A DNA stretch of 64,000 nucleotides, from NCBI RefSeq assembly GCF_004116265.1, contig NZ_QOUX01000047.1, forward strand, positions 248,001 through 312,000, read 5' to 3'. Shown one piece after another: positions 8,175-17,450 of the stretch; position 1 is the stretch's first letter, and each line of letters begins with the position of its first letter. The position numbers were made by a program, and so were the translations under genes. Source of the DNA: Anaerobacillus alkaliphilus (GTDB lineage Bacteria > Bacillota > Bacilli > Bacillales > Anaerobacillaceae). The notes beneath the pieces are model-generated. The model was given only the letters and a program-made list of their open reading frames with translations. It was not told the origin of the DNA and did no database searches.

Positions 8175-8563
8175 GAACTATATGTTAAACCTCACATATT
8201 ACTAAATTTCACTCGTTGAACAGTATTCGGTCATATCGCATACTGGTGGACTACAAAAAATTTCCCACTAAACTCGTAATCCGTATATAGTCTATTATTT
8301 GGTTTACTTAGAATGGCAATACAATTCCTCTTTTTTCAACCACCATTTTCGAAACAATACATAATTTTAAGTTTGATCCTAGGTCTTTATTTTTTGCCGT
8401 TTTGTATATGTCAATCAAGGGTTTTAACAGAATAATTCGGTTCAGTTTGATAAAAAGTGCTCACACATGGTATAAATGTAGAAGAAGTTTGTACATGTAG
8501 CTATTTAATTTTGGGATAAGGATTTGGTTTAATATCCCATAGTGAGAGGATTGGAATTTAATT
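8175..8563. other. Intergenic region, no gene seen
   Basis: About 390 bp upstream of the dihydrouridine synthase contain no supported gene. TATAAATG near 8472 could be a -10 region but no clear -35 partner was found. GTGAGAGGA near its end is the ribosome site for the next gene. Confidence 0.45.
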
Positions 8564-9544
8564 ATGAAAGAAAATTTTTGGCGTGATTTACCACGACCTT
8601 TTTTTATACTTGCACCAATGGAAGAAGTGACGGATGTTGTTTTTCGCCATGTAGTAAGTGCGGCAGCGAGACCTGATGTGTTTTTTACAGAGTTTGCAAA
8701 CAGCGAGAGTTATTGTCACCCTGAGGGAAACAAAAGTGTACGTGGTCGCTTGACGTTTACAGAGGATGAACAACCAATTGTCGCCCATATCTGGGGAGAT
8801 AATCCGGATAACTTTCGTCGAATGAGTATTGGTATGGCCGAACAGGGGTTTAAGGGTTTGGATATCAATATGGGCTGTCCTGTACCTAATGTGGCACGGC
8901 ATGGAAAGGGAAGTGGCCTAATCCTTCGTCCAGAAGTTGCTGCTGAATTAATTCAAGCAGCAAAAGTAGGGGGATTGCCTGTAAGTGTCAAGACTAGGCT
9001 TGGGTTCACGGAACTAGACGAATGGCGCGAGTGGCTGACACATATTTTAAAACAAGAAATCGTCAATCTTTCCATTCATCTACGGACAAGAGAAGAGATG
9101 AGCAAAGTAGATGCTCATTGGGAGTTAATTCCGGAGATTAAGAAACTTCGGGACGAGGTAGCACCGGATACACTCTTGACGATCAATGGCGATATCCTCG
9201 ATCGTCAAACTGGCTTGATGCTTGCCAACCAATATGGTGTTGATGGGGTTATGATCGGCCGTGGGATTTTCCATAATCCATTTGCTTTTGAAAAAGAGCC
9301 GAGAGAACACAGTAGTAAGGAGTTACTTGATCTTTTACGATTGCATATGGATCTTCATGATAAATACTCTGGATTAGAGCTACGTCCGTTTAGGGCACTT
9401 CATCGCTTTTTTAAGATCTATGTTAAAGGGTTTCCAGGGGCAAGTGACTTAAGAAATCGCCTAATGAACACAAAGTCAACAGATGAAGTACGTGAAATGA
9501 TTGATCAATTTGCATCAAAAAGTTTTGTTGGTGAGGTAGAATAG
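8564..9544 (+). CDS. tRNA-dihydrouridine synthase (Dus family, YfjN-like)
   Basis: The 326-residue TIM-barrel flavoenzyme has [15 protein letters not shown] at the N-terminus, [20 protein letters not shown] at about 103-122 with the catalytic cysteine, VKTRLG, and the FMN-phosphate site NGD...[16 protein letters not shown]. The C-terminal helical tRNA-binding domain is complete. It reduces specific uridines in tRNA D-loops with NADPH. It most resembles the second Bacillus Dus (YfjN) rather than the DusB next to folate genes. It stands alone. Confidence 0.92.
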   Translation: MKENFWRDLPRPFFILAPMEEVTDVVFRHVVSAAARPDVFFTEFANSESYCHPEGNKSVRGRLTFTEDEQPIVAHIWGDNPDNFRRMSIGMAEQGFKGLDINMGCPVPNVARHGKGSGLILRPEVAAELIQAAKVGGLPVSVKTRLGFTELDEWREWLTHILKQEIVNLSIHLRTREEMSKVDAHWELIPEIKKLRDEVAPDTLLTINGDILDRQTGLMLANQYGVDGVMIGRGIFHNPFAFEKEPREHSSKELLDLLRLHMDLHDKYSGLELRPFRALHRFFKIYVKGFPGASDLRNRLMNTKSTDEVREMIDQFASKSFVGEVE

Positions 9545-9552
9545 TATTTACA

Positions 9553-9568
9553 CAGGGGCTGACCCCTC
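9553..9568. repeat. Short palindromic repeat remnant
   Basis: CAGGGGCTGACCCCT is a palindromic core of the GGTGCCTGACCCC family, right after the Dus stop codon. Confidence 0.6.
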
Positions 9569-9649
9569 ATCATCATAGTTCTAATATATTTTATTAAGAT
9601 TAAAATGCCATGCATGTAGATGGAAATCCTACGTCGGGTTAATAGCTAA

Positions 9650-9720
9650 GCAGTTAATAGGCTGGTGTGAAGTCGGTATACAACCGAATTCATACCAGCC
9701 ATTTTTTGCTTTATATGTTC
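9650..9720 (+). repeat. Hairpin repeat R2, copy 1 (terminator-like)
   Basis: GGCTGGTGTGAA and TTCATACCAGCC form a 12-bp stem followed by ATTTTTTGC. The whole block from GCAGTTAAT to GCTTTATA is repeated at 15591-15660 with only a few substitutions, so this is a mobile or duplicated terminator rather than a private one. Confidence 0.8.
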
Positions 9721-10000
9721 AATTTACAAATAAAGAACGCACATGGTGAAGAGCATGATTTACTTTTGTTAATAAGAAAGATGTGAAACAACAGAATAAA
9801 TCAGCATAGTAAATTTCAAAGTCTAGTTTATTTTTGAATGAAAATAAAAAAATTAAAAGAAGCGTGTGTATTGCTTCTTTATCTTTTACACACTCTTTTT
9901 AAATGATGACTTAAAATTTTTAAGCTACCTTGTCCAAAGTGGTCAATCATTATATCTTTGTATAGCCGGTGCTAATTTAAAAAGAAGGGGCGTGATAATA
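9721..10000. other. Leader region of the TetR-ABC operon
   Basis: About 280 AT-rich bp before the TetR start. The open frame extending back to 9866 lacks a ribosome site and codes for low-complexity hydrophobic residues, so it is not counted as coding. Confidence 0.45.
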
Positions 10001-10624
10001 ATGAATACTAAATTTTTTGAGATCGATCCAATTAAACAACGAAAGATAGTAAATGCTGCTATGAGAGAGTTTGCGCATAAGGGGTATAAAAAGGCTTCTA
10101 CAAATGAGATTGTAAAAGATTCTGGTATTTCAAAGGGGCTTCTCTTTCATTACTTTAGAAATAAAAAAGAGTTGTATTTATATTTGTTTGATAGAGCAGT
10201 GGAAATTGCAAATGAAGAGTTTTATGCAGGAATTAAATTTACGGAGACGGATGTAATAAAAATATGGCGTAAGATGGCTTTGTTAAAGTTTAACTTGATG
10301 CGTCAATTTCCTGAGATCATTAATTTTATCATGTCCGCTTATTTTGAAGAAGCAGAAGAAGTAGTAGTTGAACTGCAAGGTAGAAAAGAGCATTTTAATC
10401 CTGCAAAAGTAAATGACCTTTTTATAAACATTGATGCATCAAAATTTAGAGAAGATCTAGAAGTGGACAAAGTCTTACAAGTGATTACTTGGACAATGGA
10501 AGGCGTTATTGAACAAGAGAGGAATAAGGCAAAGGATCTGCCAATTGAAAACTATAATCTGGATGAAACGATAGAAAAGATCGATCACTGTTTAGATGTG
10601 TTAAAAGACTGCTTTTATAAATAG
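10001..10624 (+). CDS. TetR/AcrR-family transcriptional regulator
   Basis: The 207-residue protein has an N-terminal helix-turn-helix at about 12-58: IVNAAMREFAHKGYKKAS, then NEIVKDSGISKGLLFHYF and KKELYLYLFD. The C-terminal ligand domain is the usual variable helical bundle. The start is ATG 10001, with AGAAGGGG 10 bases upstream; the longer frame is rejected. It is followed after 14 bp by an ABC ATPase and its permease, so it most likely represses this exporter operon and responds to its substrate. Confidence 0.9.
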   Translation: MNTKFFEIDPIKQRKIVNAAMREFAHKGYKKASTNEIVKDSGISKGLLFHYFRNKKELYLYLFDRAVEIANEEFYAGIKFTETDVIKIWRKMALLKFNLMRQFPEIINFIMSAYFEEAEEVVVELQGRKEHFNPAKVNDLFINIDASKFREDLEVDKVLQVITWTMEGVIEQERNKAKDLPIENYNLDETIEKIDHCLDVLKDCFYK

Positions 10625-10638
10625 AAGGAGATGGGGAA

Positions 10639-11550
10639 ATGTCTGTACTAGAATTAAAAAACGTATCAAAGAAGTTCGGAAACTTTGTTGCTTTGGATGG
10701 AGTGAACTTAGAATTAAATCAAGGGGAAGTATTAGGATTTATTGGACCTAATGGAGCTGGGAAATCGACTACTATTCGCGTTATCCTCGGGTTATTAAGA
10801 AAAACGGGGGGTGAAGCGAAATTATTCGGCAAGGATCCGTGGGTAGATGCTGTTGACCTTCATAAACGTTTGGCATATGTCCCAGGGGATGTCCATTTAT
10901 GGCCGAATTTAACTGGTGGAGAAGTTATTGATCTGTTTGGCAAATTAAGAGGGAGTATGAATACGAAACGCAGGTCAGAGCTACTTGAGCGTTTCGATCT
11001 TGATCCAAGAAAAAAATGTAGAACCTATTCAAAAGGCAACAGACAAAAAGTAGCGCTTATTTCTGCCTTTGCATCGGATGTCGACTTATTTATTTTAGAT
11101 GAGCCGACATCAGGCTTGGACCCTTTAATGGAGATGGTTTTCCAAGATTGCGTTGCAGAAGCGAAAGCTAATGGGAAAACAGTGCTACTTTCTAGTCATA
11201 TACTTGCTGAAGTAGAAAGACTATGTGACAGAGTCAGTATTATAAAGAAAGGAAAGGTTGTAGAAACGGGGACTTTGGGAGAGTTACGTCACTTAACTCG
11301 AACTGCTGTTACCGTTGAGACAGAGCGTGAAATTACCGGGTTACATGATTTACAGGGTGTTTTTGATGTATCAGTGAAGGGGAATAAAGCCCAATTTCAA
11401 GTCGATAATCAAAAGCTTGACTCGGTATTACGTCACCTGCTCCCATTCGAAATAAAGACAATAACAAGTACACCACCATCACTAGAAGATCTTTTTATGC
11501 GACATTACGATAATGAAATAAGTAGTACTCAGCAATCTGGTAGGGGGTGA
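10639..11550 (+). CDS. ABC transporter ATP-binding protein (exporter)
   Basis: The 303-residue ATPase shows Walker A GPNGAGKST near residue 37, a divergent signature YSKGNRQKVAL in place of LSGGQ, Walker B LFILDEPTSGLDP, and the H-loop LSSHIL. A C-terminal extension of about 80 residues is typical of multidrug or antibiotic ABC-2 exporters. An AGAAGGAGA ribosome site precedes the ATG. It is followed 4 bp later by the permease and preceded by the TetR gene, forming one operon. Substrate unknown. Confidence 0.92.
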   Translation: MSVLELKNVSKKFGNFVALDGVNLELNQGEVLGFIGPNGAGKSTTIRVILGLLRKTGGEAKLFGKDPWVDAVDLHKRLAYVPGDVHLWPNLTGGEVIDLFGKLRGSMNTKRRSELLERFDLDPRKKCRTYSKGNRQKVALISAFASDVDLFILDEPTSGLDPLMEMVFQDCVAEAKANGKTVLLSSHILAEVERLCDRVSIIKKGKVVETGTLGELRHLTRTAVTVETEREITGLHDLQGVFDVSVKGNKAQFQVDNQKLDSVLRHLLPFEIKTITSTPPSLEDLFMRHYDNEISSTQQSGRG

Positions 11551-11554
11551 AAGA

Positions 11555-13177
11555 ATGCGAAAAGAGTTTAAAGGAACAGCTACTTTAACTTCTCTTGCTA
11601 TTAAGCGGGACCGACTAAAATTATTTGCTTGGCTAACGGTGATTACGACCTTAGTTACTTCGGTAGGTATTGCTATGAGTGATTTAATGCCTACGCAAGA
11701 AGAAGTGTTAAAACAGGTTGTGGCTAGAGCAGAAAGCCCAGCAATTCGCTTATTTGATATACCTGCAGCGGGGCTTAGTCTAGAAGCTGCGATGTTGATG
11801 AGAAGTTCTATCCTAATTGGTATTATCATTCTATTAGTAAGTATGCAGATTGTTATACGTCACACTAGACAGAATGAGGAAACAGGACGAACGGAGATGA
11901 TTAGTTCGACTGCGGTAGGTAAGTATTCTAGTTTAGCATCAGGATTAATTGTAACTGTTCTTTTTAATATATTAGTAGGAGTTGCGATTGCAGCATCGAT
12001 GTTATTTAATAATTTTCAACTAGAGGGATCTCTATTAATTGGCTTAGCTTTTGCTGGGGTAGGGATTGCCTTTGCAGGTATTACGTCCATCGCAGTACAG
12101 CTATCTCAAACTTCTAGTGGTGCAGCTGGCATGGTTACTCTCACCTTTGGAGTACTCTTTTTGATCAGCTCTATCGGTAATGTACTAGGGGAGTTTAATA
12201 GAAATACCTTTGCTGTTGAAAGTCATTGGTTAGTATGGTTGTCACCGTGGGGCTGGCTTGGTCAAGTATATGCATTTCATGATAATAATTGGTGGATTCT
12301 TTTGTTATTCTGCATCCTGTTTTTTGCGACTGTATGTATTGCATTCTACCTAGTTACAAAAAGGGATGTTGGAATGGGATTATTTCCTGCCAAAAAGGGA
12401 CCTGCCTTTGCTTCTAGAATGTTGTTAAGTCCATTTGGATTAATGTGGAGGCTTCAACGTAGGCTAATTCTTAGTTGGGTTGTTGCAATGTTTATCTTCG
12501 GAATGGTAATTGGTGCAATAGGTAATGAAATACGAGACATGGTATCAGGATTAAACGATAACCAACTGCTAGAAATGTTTGGTGGAAATCCAGATTTAGT
12601 TAGTTCCATCATGGCATCATTTGTTGCATTTTTAGCTACATTTGTGGCTGTGTATTTTGTATTGGCTATGTTAAGGATACGTCATGATGAAGTAGACGGA
12701 TTTATGGAAGGAGTACTCGCTACGGCAGTTAGTAGATTTCATTTATTGATGAGTCAGCTTATTTGTGTCGGTTTAGGGTTAGGAGCCATTTTATTCTTTT
12801 TAGCATTAGGTGCTGCCATCACTGCTAAAGTGTCTACAGGTGATGCTATGCTTCAAACAATATTGGAAGTCACTTTATCTCAAGCTCCTGCCATTCTTAC
12901 CATTGGAGCTTTTACAATTCTTATGATAGGGATTTTTCCAAAAGGTGCAATTGCTGTATCCATTGCTGCAGCCATGTTTAGTTTAATATCAGGTCCAATG
13001 TTTGGTACAATGCTTGGTTTACCAGAGGTAGTTCAAAACATTTCTCCATTCACTCATACGGTTATCGACCAATCAGGAAATCTAGATTGGAGATCTGGTT
13101 TAGGGCTAATGGTAATTGCATTACTATTTACAGCGTTTGGGGTTATTAGCTTTTGTCGCCGTAACTTATCTTTTTAA
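11555..13177 (+). CDS. ABC transporter permease, large ABC-2 type
   Basis: The 540-residue membrane protein has about twelve hydrophobic segments in two similar halves, each with a RLxLFAWL-like amphipathic start (residues 15-30; RRLILSWVVAMF near 305). It matches the fused double-length permeases paired with a single ATPase in antibiotic or polyketide efflux systems. The second half keeps MLRIRHDEVDGFMEGVLATA, parallel to RQNEETGRTEMISSTAVG in the first. GGGGGTGA precedes the ATG. It works with the upstream ATPase under the TetR regulator. Confidence 0.88.
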   Translation: MRKEFKGTATLTSLAIKRDRLKLFAWLTVITTLVTSVGIAMSDLMPTQEEVLKQVVARAESPAIRLFDIPAAGLSLEAAMLMRSSILIGIIILLVSMQIVIRHTRQNEETGRTEMISSTAVGKYSSLASGLIVTVLFNILVGVAIAASMLFNNFQLEGSLLIGLAFAGVGIAFAGITSIAVQLSQTSSGAAGMVTLTFGVLFLISSIGNVLGEFNRNTFAVESHWLVWLSPWGWLGQVYAFHDNNWWILLLFCILFFATVCIAFYLVTKRDVGMGLFPAKKGPAFASRMLLSPFGLMWRLQRRLILSWVVAMFIFGMVIGAIGNEIRDMVSGLNDNQLLEMFGGNPDLVSSIMASFVAFLATFVAVYFVLAMLRIRHDEVDGFMEGVLATAVSRFHLLMSQLICVGLGLGAILFFLALGAAITAKVSTGDAMLQTILEVTLSQAPAILTIGAFTILMIGIFPKGAIAVSIAAAMFSLISGPMFGTMLGLPEVVQNISPFTHTVIDQSGNLDWRSGLGLMVIALLFTAFGVISFCRRNLSF

Positions 13178-13222
13178 GTGCTGATAAAATATTTTAAATT
13201 AACTATATGAGTGAATTTCAAA

Positions 13223-13264
13223 AGCATATGTAGTTGCGAAAGGTTTAGCGCAACTACATATGCT
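13223..13264. other. Perfect 16-bp hairpin inside an inverted-repeat element
   Basis: AGCATATGTAGTTGCG and CGCAACTACATATGCT pair exactly around 10 bases. No T-run follows. It is flanked by GTGAATTTCA and ATGAAATTCATT, which resemble the ends of the element at 55428-55551; that element also has ATGTAGTTGCG inside. The region 13178-13605 otherwise holds only the repeat at 13326. Confidence 0.6.
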
Positions 13265-13325
13265 ATATTCGTGGCGAGAATATGGAATTATGAAATTCAT
13301 TAATAGTAATAACCAATGTTAAATA

Positions 13326-13380
13326 AAGGTGCCTGTCCCTCGTTTTTGTATATTTATACAGTATAGGGGTAGGCATTTTT
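13326..13380 (+). repeat. GGTGCCTGTCCCT terminator-like repeat
   Basis: TGCCTGTCCCT and AGGGGTAGGCA form an imperfect stem over a 22-base loop and end in TTTTT. It is a member of the dispersed family described in the findings and could terminate the ABC operon. Confidence 0.7.
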
Positions 13381-13605
13381 AGTGTCTAATTCGCCAGCTA
13401 CTATAAGTAAAAAATACATTAGGTAAACGTAAAGCAAATAGCAAGATATAAAACAATAATTTGATTTTCTAGTTTAATTTTACACAGAGTTTACCAAGTA
13501 TAAATGAGTATGTATGTTTGAATTTTTTATGGGGGAAACTTAGAGAAAATTAATGAAACCATAAAGATATGTTGAATTCGGCACTAAAGGAAGGATGTAA
13601 GAGAT

Positions 13606-15528
13606 TTGCTGCAAGCACTAATTTTAATCATATTTTTTACATTTATTATTACACGGTTGATAGGTACGAGAGTTTCTAAAACAAAAGTATTTCTTGCGAT
13701 ATTCTTAGGCTTTTCTCTTACAGCAGTAGCTTATTTCTTTTTGTTTTTAAAAGATAGTCCAGAGCTAATATATGAATTTAATCCTTCAAACGGATTGTAT
13801 ATTCTATTTGTAATTATTACGACAATGTTCATAATTTTAATTTTTGAAATGCTTAGTAATCATTCAAAAGAAGAATCAGCTTCTACAATGGTTTTCTCAT
13901 TAAGGAAAATTAGAAATTGGTTCAAAAGACAAAGAAGGTATCTTCAAGTTCTTACAATAGCAATGAAAAATAGCATATCTACCAAAAAAACATTTCGAAA
14001 TAATCAAGAAAGTGTCGCTATTTCATTGCGTAAAACCCTTGAGGAGTGTGGTGGGGTCTTTATTAAATTTGGTCAAGTTTTATCCACAAGGACAGATTTA
14101 TTACCATTAAACTTTATTGAAGAACTCTCTAAACTACAAGAAAACGTAAAGTATTTAACAAAGGCGGAAGTAGAGAATGTTTTAAACACAGAATTACCTG
14201 GAGCCATCGAGAATACATTTAAATCGTTTGATATGGAGCCAATTGCAGCTGCTTCAATTGGACAAGTTCATAGAGCTATATTAAAAAATTCAAATCAACA
14301 AGTCGTAGTAAAAATATTAAGACCAAATGTAACGAATAACTTAAAGATTGATTTAGATATATTAATCCGCTTTTCAAACACACTTTCCAAAAAGAGTGAG
14401 TTAGCAAGAAATATTGGTATGAAAAGCTTAGCAATAGGCTTTGCTGAAGCTATGTTAGAAGAGATTGATTTCAGAATTGAAGCAAGAAATTCTATACAAA
14501 TCTCAGAAGCAATGAAGGACATGAAAACCAATGTAAAAGTACCCGTCATATATCAAGAAATTAGCACCTCTAAATTACTTGTTATTGAATATATAGAAGG
14601 GGTAACTGTAAAAAATGGAGTAGACATACTGGAAAAACTAAATATCGATAAAAGAGAGTTTCAAAAAGAGATTTTTGATACTATCCTTCAGCAGATTTTT
14701 ACGAGTGGAGTCTTTCATGCTGACCCTCATCCTGGTAATGTTTATATTTTACATGATGGGCGTCCTGCTCTTATTGATTTCGGATCAGTGGGGAGACTAG
14801 GTACTATCCAACAAGCTGGATTTAAAAGATTGATGGTAGGGTTAAATAAAAAGAATGCGTACTTATTTATGGATGGGTTACTAGATTTAATAGAACCACA
14901 TAGTAATATTAATAAATACCAATTAGAGCAAGCGCTAAGCCAATTTCTAATTAACAATACTTCTGATGCACAAAACACGGAACAAATCATCCACGATTTA
15001 TTTGGTTTGATGAATGAGTTTGAACTGTCGTTTTATCCAATGGTAGCTGGTGCATTCCGCTCTTTAATTACGTTACAAGGAACATTGGAAATCATTGATG
15101 ATAATTTTGATATTATGATTGAAGCTAAGAGATTTGCACAAGAACATATGAACATAATTAATAATAACCAGACACTACGGGAAGTGGCGTATAATGAAGC
15201 ACTATCAATTATGCCAATTTTAACAAGAATTCCTCGAAAAATTGATGATTTAACAACGAAAATGGAAAATGGAAACTTGACTGTTAGGATTAATTTTTTT
15301 GGTGAGAAGGATAACGTGAAATATGTAAATTACATAGTAGCACAAATATTGACTTTACTTGCTGGAACTGCGTTTGGGGGTATATCAATAGGATTATTAT
15401 CAGTTTCTAATCAAAAAAACCACAATATACTGCACTTCCTAGATGTATTTGCCTATTTAGGTTTAACATTAAGTGCTATTTTTCTAATAAGAGTTATGAT
15501 TCAAGCTTTACGTAGATCAATAACCTAA
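13606..15528 (+). CDS. AarF/UbiB-type atypical kinase, membrane-bound
   Basis: The 640-residue protein has the ABC1/UbiB signature set: ECGGVFIKFGQVLSTRTDLL near 146-165, the alanine-rich-loop region ASIGQVHRA, VVKILRPN with the lysine, HADPHPGNVYILHDG near 371 and LIDFGSVG. Two C-terminal hydrophobic segments are usual for UbiB; three more at the N-terminus (residues 1-85) are less usual. UbiB relatives are ATPases or kinases linked to isoprenoid quinone or lipid handling. The start is TTG 13606 after AAGGAAGG with a long spacing, so it is somewhat uncertain. No operon partner. Confidence 0.88.
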   Translation: MLQALILIIFFTFIITRLIGTRVSKTKVFLAIFLGFSLTAVAYFFLFLKDSPELIYEFNPSNGLYILFVIITTMFIILIFEMLSNHSKEESASTMVFSLRKIRNWFKRQRRYLQVLTIAMKNSISTKKTFRNNQESVAISLRKTLEECGGVFIKFGQVLSTRTDLLPLNFIEELSKLQENVKYLTKAEVENVLNTELPGAIENTFKSFDMEPIAAASIGQVHRAILKNSNQQVVVKILRPNVTNNLKIDLDILIRFSNTLSKKSELARNIGMKSLAIGFAEAMLEEIDFRIEARNSIQISEAMKDMKTNVKVPVIYQEISTSKLLVIEYIEGVTVKNGVDILEKLNIDKREFQKEIFDTILQQIFTSGVFHADPHPGNVYILHDGRPALIDFGSVGRLGTIQQAGFKRLMVGLNKKNAYLFMDGLLDLIEPHSNINKYQLEQALSQFLINNTSDAQNTEQIIHDLFGLMNEFELSFYPMVAGAFRSLITLQGTLEIIDDNFDIMIEAKRFAQEHMNIINNNQTLREVAYNEALSIMPILTRIPRKIDDLTTKMENGNLTVRINFFGEKDNVKYVNYIVAQILTLLAGTAFGGISIGLLSVSNQKNHNILHFLDVFAYLGLTLSAIFLIRVMIQALRRSIT

Positions 15529-15590
15529 ATTAGGAATAATAAGTATTGGTACGTCTGAGGTGAGGCACCTTTTTCAAGAGTTTTTATTAT

Positions 15591-15660
15591 GCAGTTAATT
15601 AGCTGGTGTGAAGGCGGTATAGAACCTATTCATACCAGCCATTTTTTTGCTTTATACGTT
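15591..15660 (+). repeat. Hairpin repeat R2, copy 2 (terminator-like)
   Basis: GCTGGTGTGAA pairs with TTCATACCAGC and is followed by ATTTTTTT. It closely matches 9650-9720 over about 70 bp. GAGGTGAGGCACCTTTTT just upstream is the right half of the other repeat family. Confidence 0.8.
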
Positions 15661-15687
15661 GACGTTTTTCTATTAAAATTTATTAAT

Positions 15688-15743
15688 GCTGCCTGACGCC
15701 AGTGCGATAATACTTAACTACGTTGGGGATCAGTCACCTTTTT
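15688..15743 (+). repeat. GGTGCCTGACCCC-family repeat
   Basis: CTGCCTGACGCCAGTGCGATAA and its partner TTAACTACGTTGGGGATCAG fold in the same way as the copy at 1590-1647, ending CACCTTTTT. It separates the kinase gene from the histidine kinase gene; the region 15529-15857 contains nothing else recognised. Confidence 0.75.
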
Positions 15744-15857
15744 CAAAAAAGAAGATTTAATAGGTACGAGAGTTGAGGAAATATAAAACTAAAATGCTAG
15801 TAAATTCCTTTTTTGTGATATGCTAAAGAGACATAGAAGGAAACGAGGAACTAATCC

Positions 15858-17120
15858 ATGGAAAGTCTACTTATTAATATACTTTTTGTTCTATTACCTA
15901 TCTTAATTTTTCAAATATTTTTTATCAATATAAACTCAAAGTACAAAAACATTATTCTAGGTACCGTTTTTAGTTTCTCAATTATCATATGTATGAATTT
16001 CCCAATTGCAAACTATGAAGGCCATTTATTTGATTTAAGATATATTCCATTTGTATTAGGAGCCCTTTATGGTGGAAAGAAAGTAGCTATTTTTCTTTAT
16101 TTTGTACTCTTAGTTTACCGGTTGTATTTAGGTGGTGTAGGTTTTTATATTGCCTTGTTTGATAGCACTTTATTATTGATCATTCTATTATTTTTACTAC
16201 TACCAAAATTTCAAAGGTATTCTCTTAAAACAAAGCTTACTGGTACGATAGCTTTGCTTGGATTTGTTGCTATATTTAGTTTAGTTGCTTGTCATACATT
16301 ATTTGGTTTTATCTTTCATGCTCCAATTGTTTTATTAGCTACCTTTGTTGTTGCACAAGCTTTAACAATGGGGCTTTCTGTTTACTTTCTTGAATACTTG
16401 ATTACAATCGACACTATGAAAAAGCAACTATATCATAATGAAAAATTAAAAAGCCTAAGTGAAATGGCGGCTAGCATCTCTCACGAAGTTCGTAATCCGT
16501 TAACAGTCACAAGAGGATTTATCCAGCTACTTAAGAGTCCAGGTATTGACGATGAGAAGAAGAATTCCTATTTAGACTTGTCGCTTCAAGAATTGGACCG
16601 TGCTGAATCGATCATTTCAGATTATCTTACTTTTGCAAAACCACATGAGAACATTGAATTCGAATTATTAAATGTGACCGATGAAGTGAACTATGTTGTG
16701 AATGTGATGCAGCCTTATGCATTAATGCGAAATGTTTCTATAAAAAAAGAATTTTTCATTAAAGAGAGCTATATTTTAGGACACAAAAGACAACTCCATC
16801 AATGCTTAATTAATTTATCAAAAAATGCAATTGAAGCCATTCAAGACGGTGGAAAGCTAGAGTTTAAAGTGAAAAAAGAAAATGAAAAAGCAACCATACA
16901 GTTGACAGATAATGGAGTAGGGATGACCTCTGAGCAAATTGCACGTTTAGGTGTTCCTTTTTTTACAAATAAAGAAAAGGGTACTGGCTTAGGAACAATG
17001 GTCGCTTTCAGCATTGTAAAAGCAATGAAGGGAGAAATCAAGGTAAATAGCAAAATGAACGAAGGAACTACATTCACTATTTTGATCCCAGAAGACAAGG
17101 GGACAGGTACAGTGTCTTAA
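15858..17120 (+). CDS. Membrane sensor histidine kinase, 5TMR-LYT type (KinB-like)
   Basis: The 420-residue kinase has about six N-terminal membrane helices (residues 1-182) with the 5TMR-LYT landmark DLRYIPFVLGALYGG, then a phosphoacceptor domain with His209 in SISHEVRNPL and an HATPase domain: N-box LINLSKNAIEAI, G1 DNGVGM, G2 GTGLGT. This layout matches sporulation kinases such as KinB, which phosphorylate Spo0F, but no response regulator is adjacent. The catalytic domain ends at TFTILIP; the final EDKGTGTVS is encoded by a dispersed repeat, so the natural stop seems to have been replaced. Confidence 0.88.
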   Translation: MESLLINILFVLLPILIFQIFFININSKYKNIILGTVFSFSIIICMNFPIANYEGHLFDLRYIPFVLGALYGGKKVAIFLYFVLLVYRLYLGGVGFYIALFDSTLLLIILLFLLLPKFQRYSLKTKLTGTIALLGFVAIFSLVACHTLFGFIFHAPIVLLATFVVAQALTMGLSVYFLEYLITIDTMKKQLYHNEKLKSLSEMAASISHEVRNPLTVTRGFIQLLKSPGIDDEKKNSYLDLSLQELDRAESIISDYLTFAKPHENIEFELLNVTDEVNYVVNVMQPYALMRNVSIKKEFFIKESYILGHKRQLHQCLINLSKNAIEAIQDGGKLEFKVKKENEKATIQLTDNGVGMTSEQIARLGVPFFTNKEKGTGLGTMVAFSIVKAMKGEIKVNSKMNEGTTFTILIPEDKGTGTVS

Positions 17121-17123
17121 TGG
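17093..17123 (+). repeat. GGGGACAGGTACAGTGT repeat forming a protein tail
   Basis: The block is nearly identical to 3146-3176 and supplies the codons for DKGTGTVS and the TAA of the histidine kinase. The gene-free stretch 17124-17390 that follows holds only a weak AAAAAGC/GCTTTTT hairpin at 17322-17341. Confidence 0.8.
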
Positions 17124-17390
17124 TCTATAGGTGTTGAGGTGAATGTCGTGCATGAGACGAAAAGCCAGTTCTTTAAGAAGGAAGAAAGAACGTCGGTGTA
17201 AAGAAAGGAAAATCCTAACGGTCAGTAGAATAATGAGCGTACGGGTTTTACTATGTAAAAAGGGTATTATTTGTTTGGGATTGGCACCTAGGAGAATTAG
17301 CTGGACAAGTACATCTGTCCCAAAAAGCGAACAGCTTTTTTGCAAAATAGTTTAGTTTGAGAGAAGGGATCTGTTCCTCCGTCCCGCTGC

Positions 17391-17417
17391 TTGACTTTAT
17401 ACCCTAGTAGGTATAAT
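17391..17417 (+). promoter_or_regulatory. Promoter with an embedded CstR-type operator
   Basis: TTGACT (17391-17396) and TATAAT (17412-17417) are separated by 15 bases. The dyad TATACCCTAGTAGGTATA (17398-17415) lies exactly between and over the -10, which fits a repressor that blocks polymerase. Related dyads recur throughout the following operon. Confidence 0.75.
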
Positions 17418-17450
17418 ATGTGTATATCAAAAGCAAAGGGGGTTAAGATA

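Noticed and set aside
9866-10000. N-terminal extension of the TetR gene
   Set aside because: Low-complexity hydrophobic codons without a ribosome site; ATG 10001 has AGAAGGGG upstream and gives the normal TetR start.
17143-17355. 70-codon basic frame after the histidine kinase
   Set aside because: Composition is repeat-like and arginine-rich with no ribosome site; it ends in a hairpin before the rhodanese promoter.
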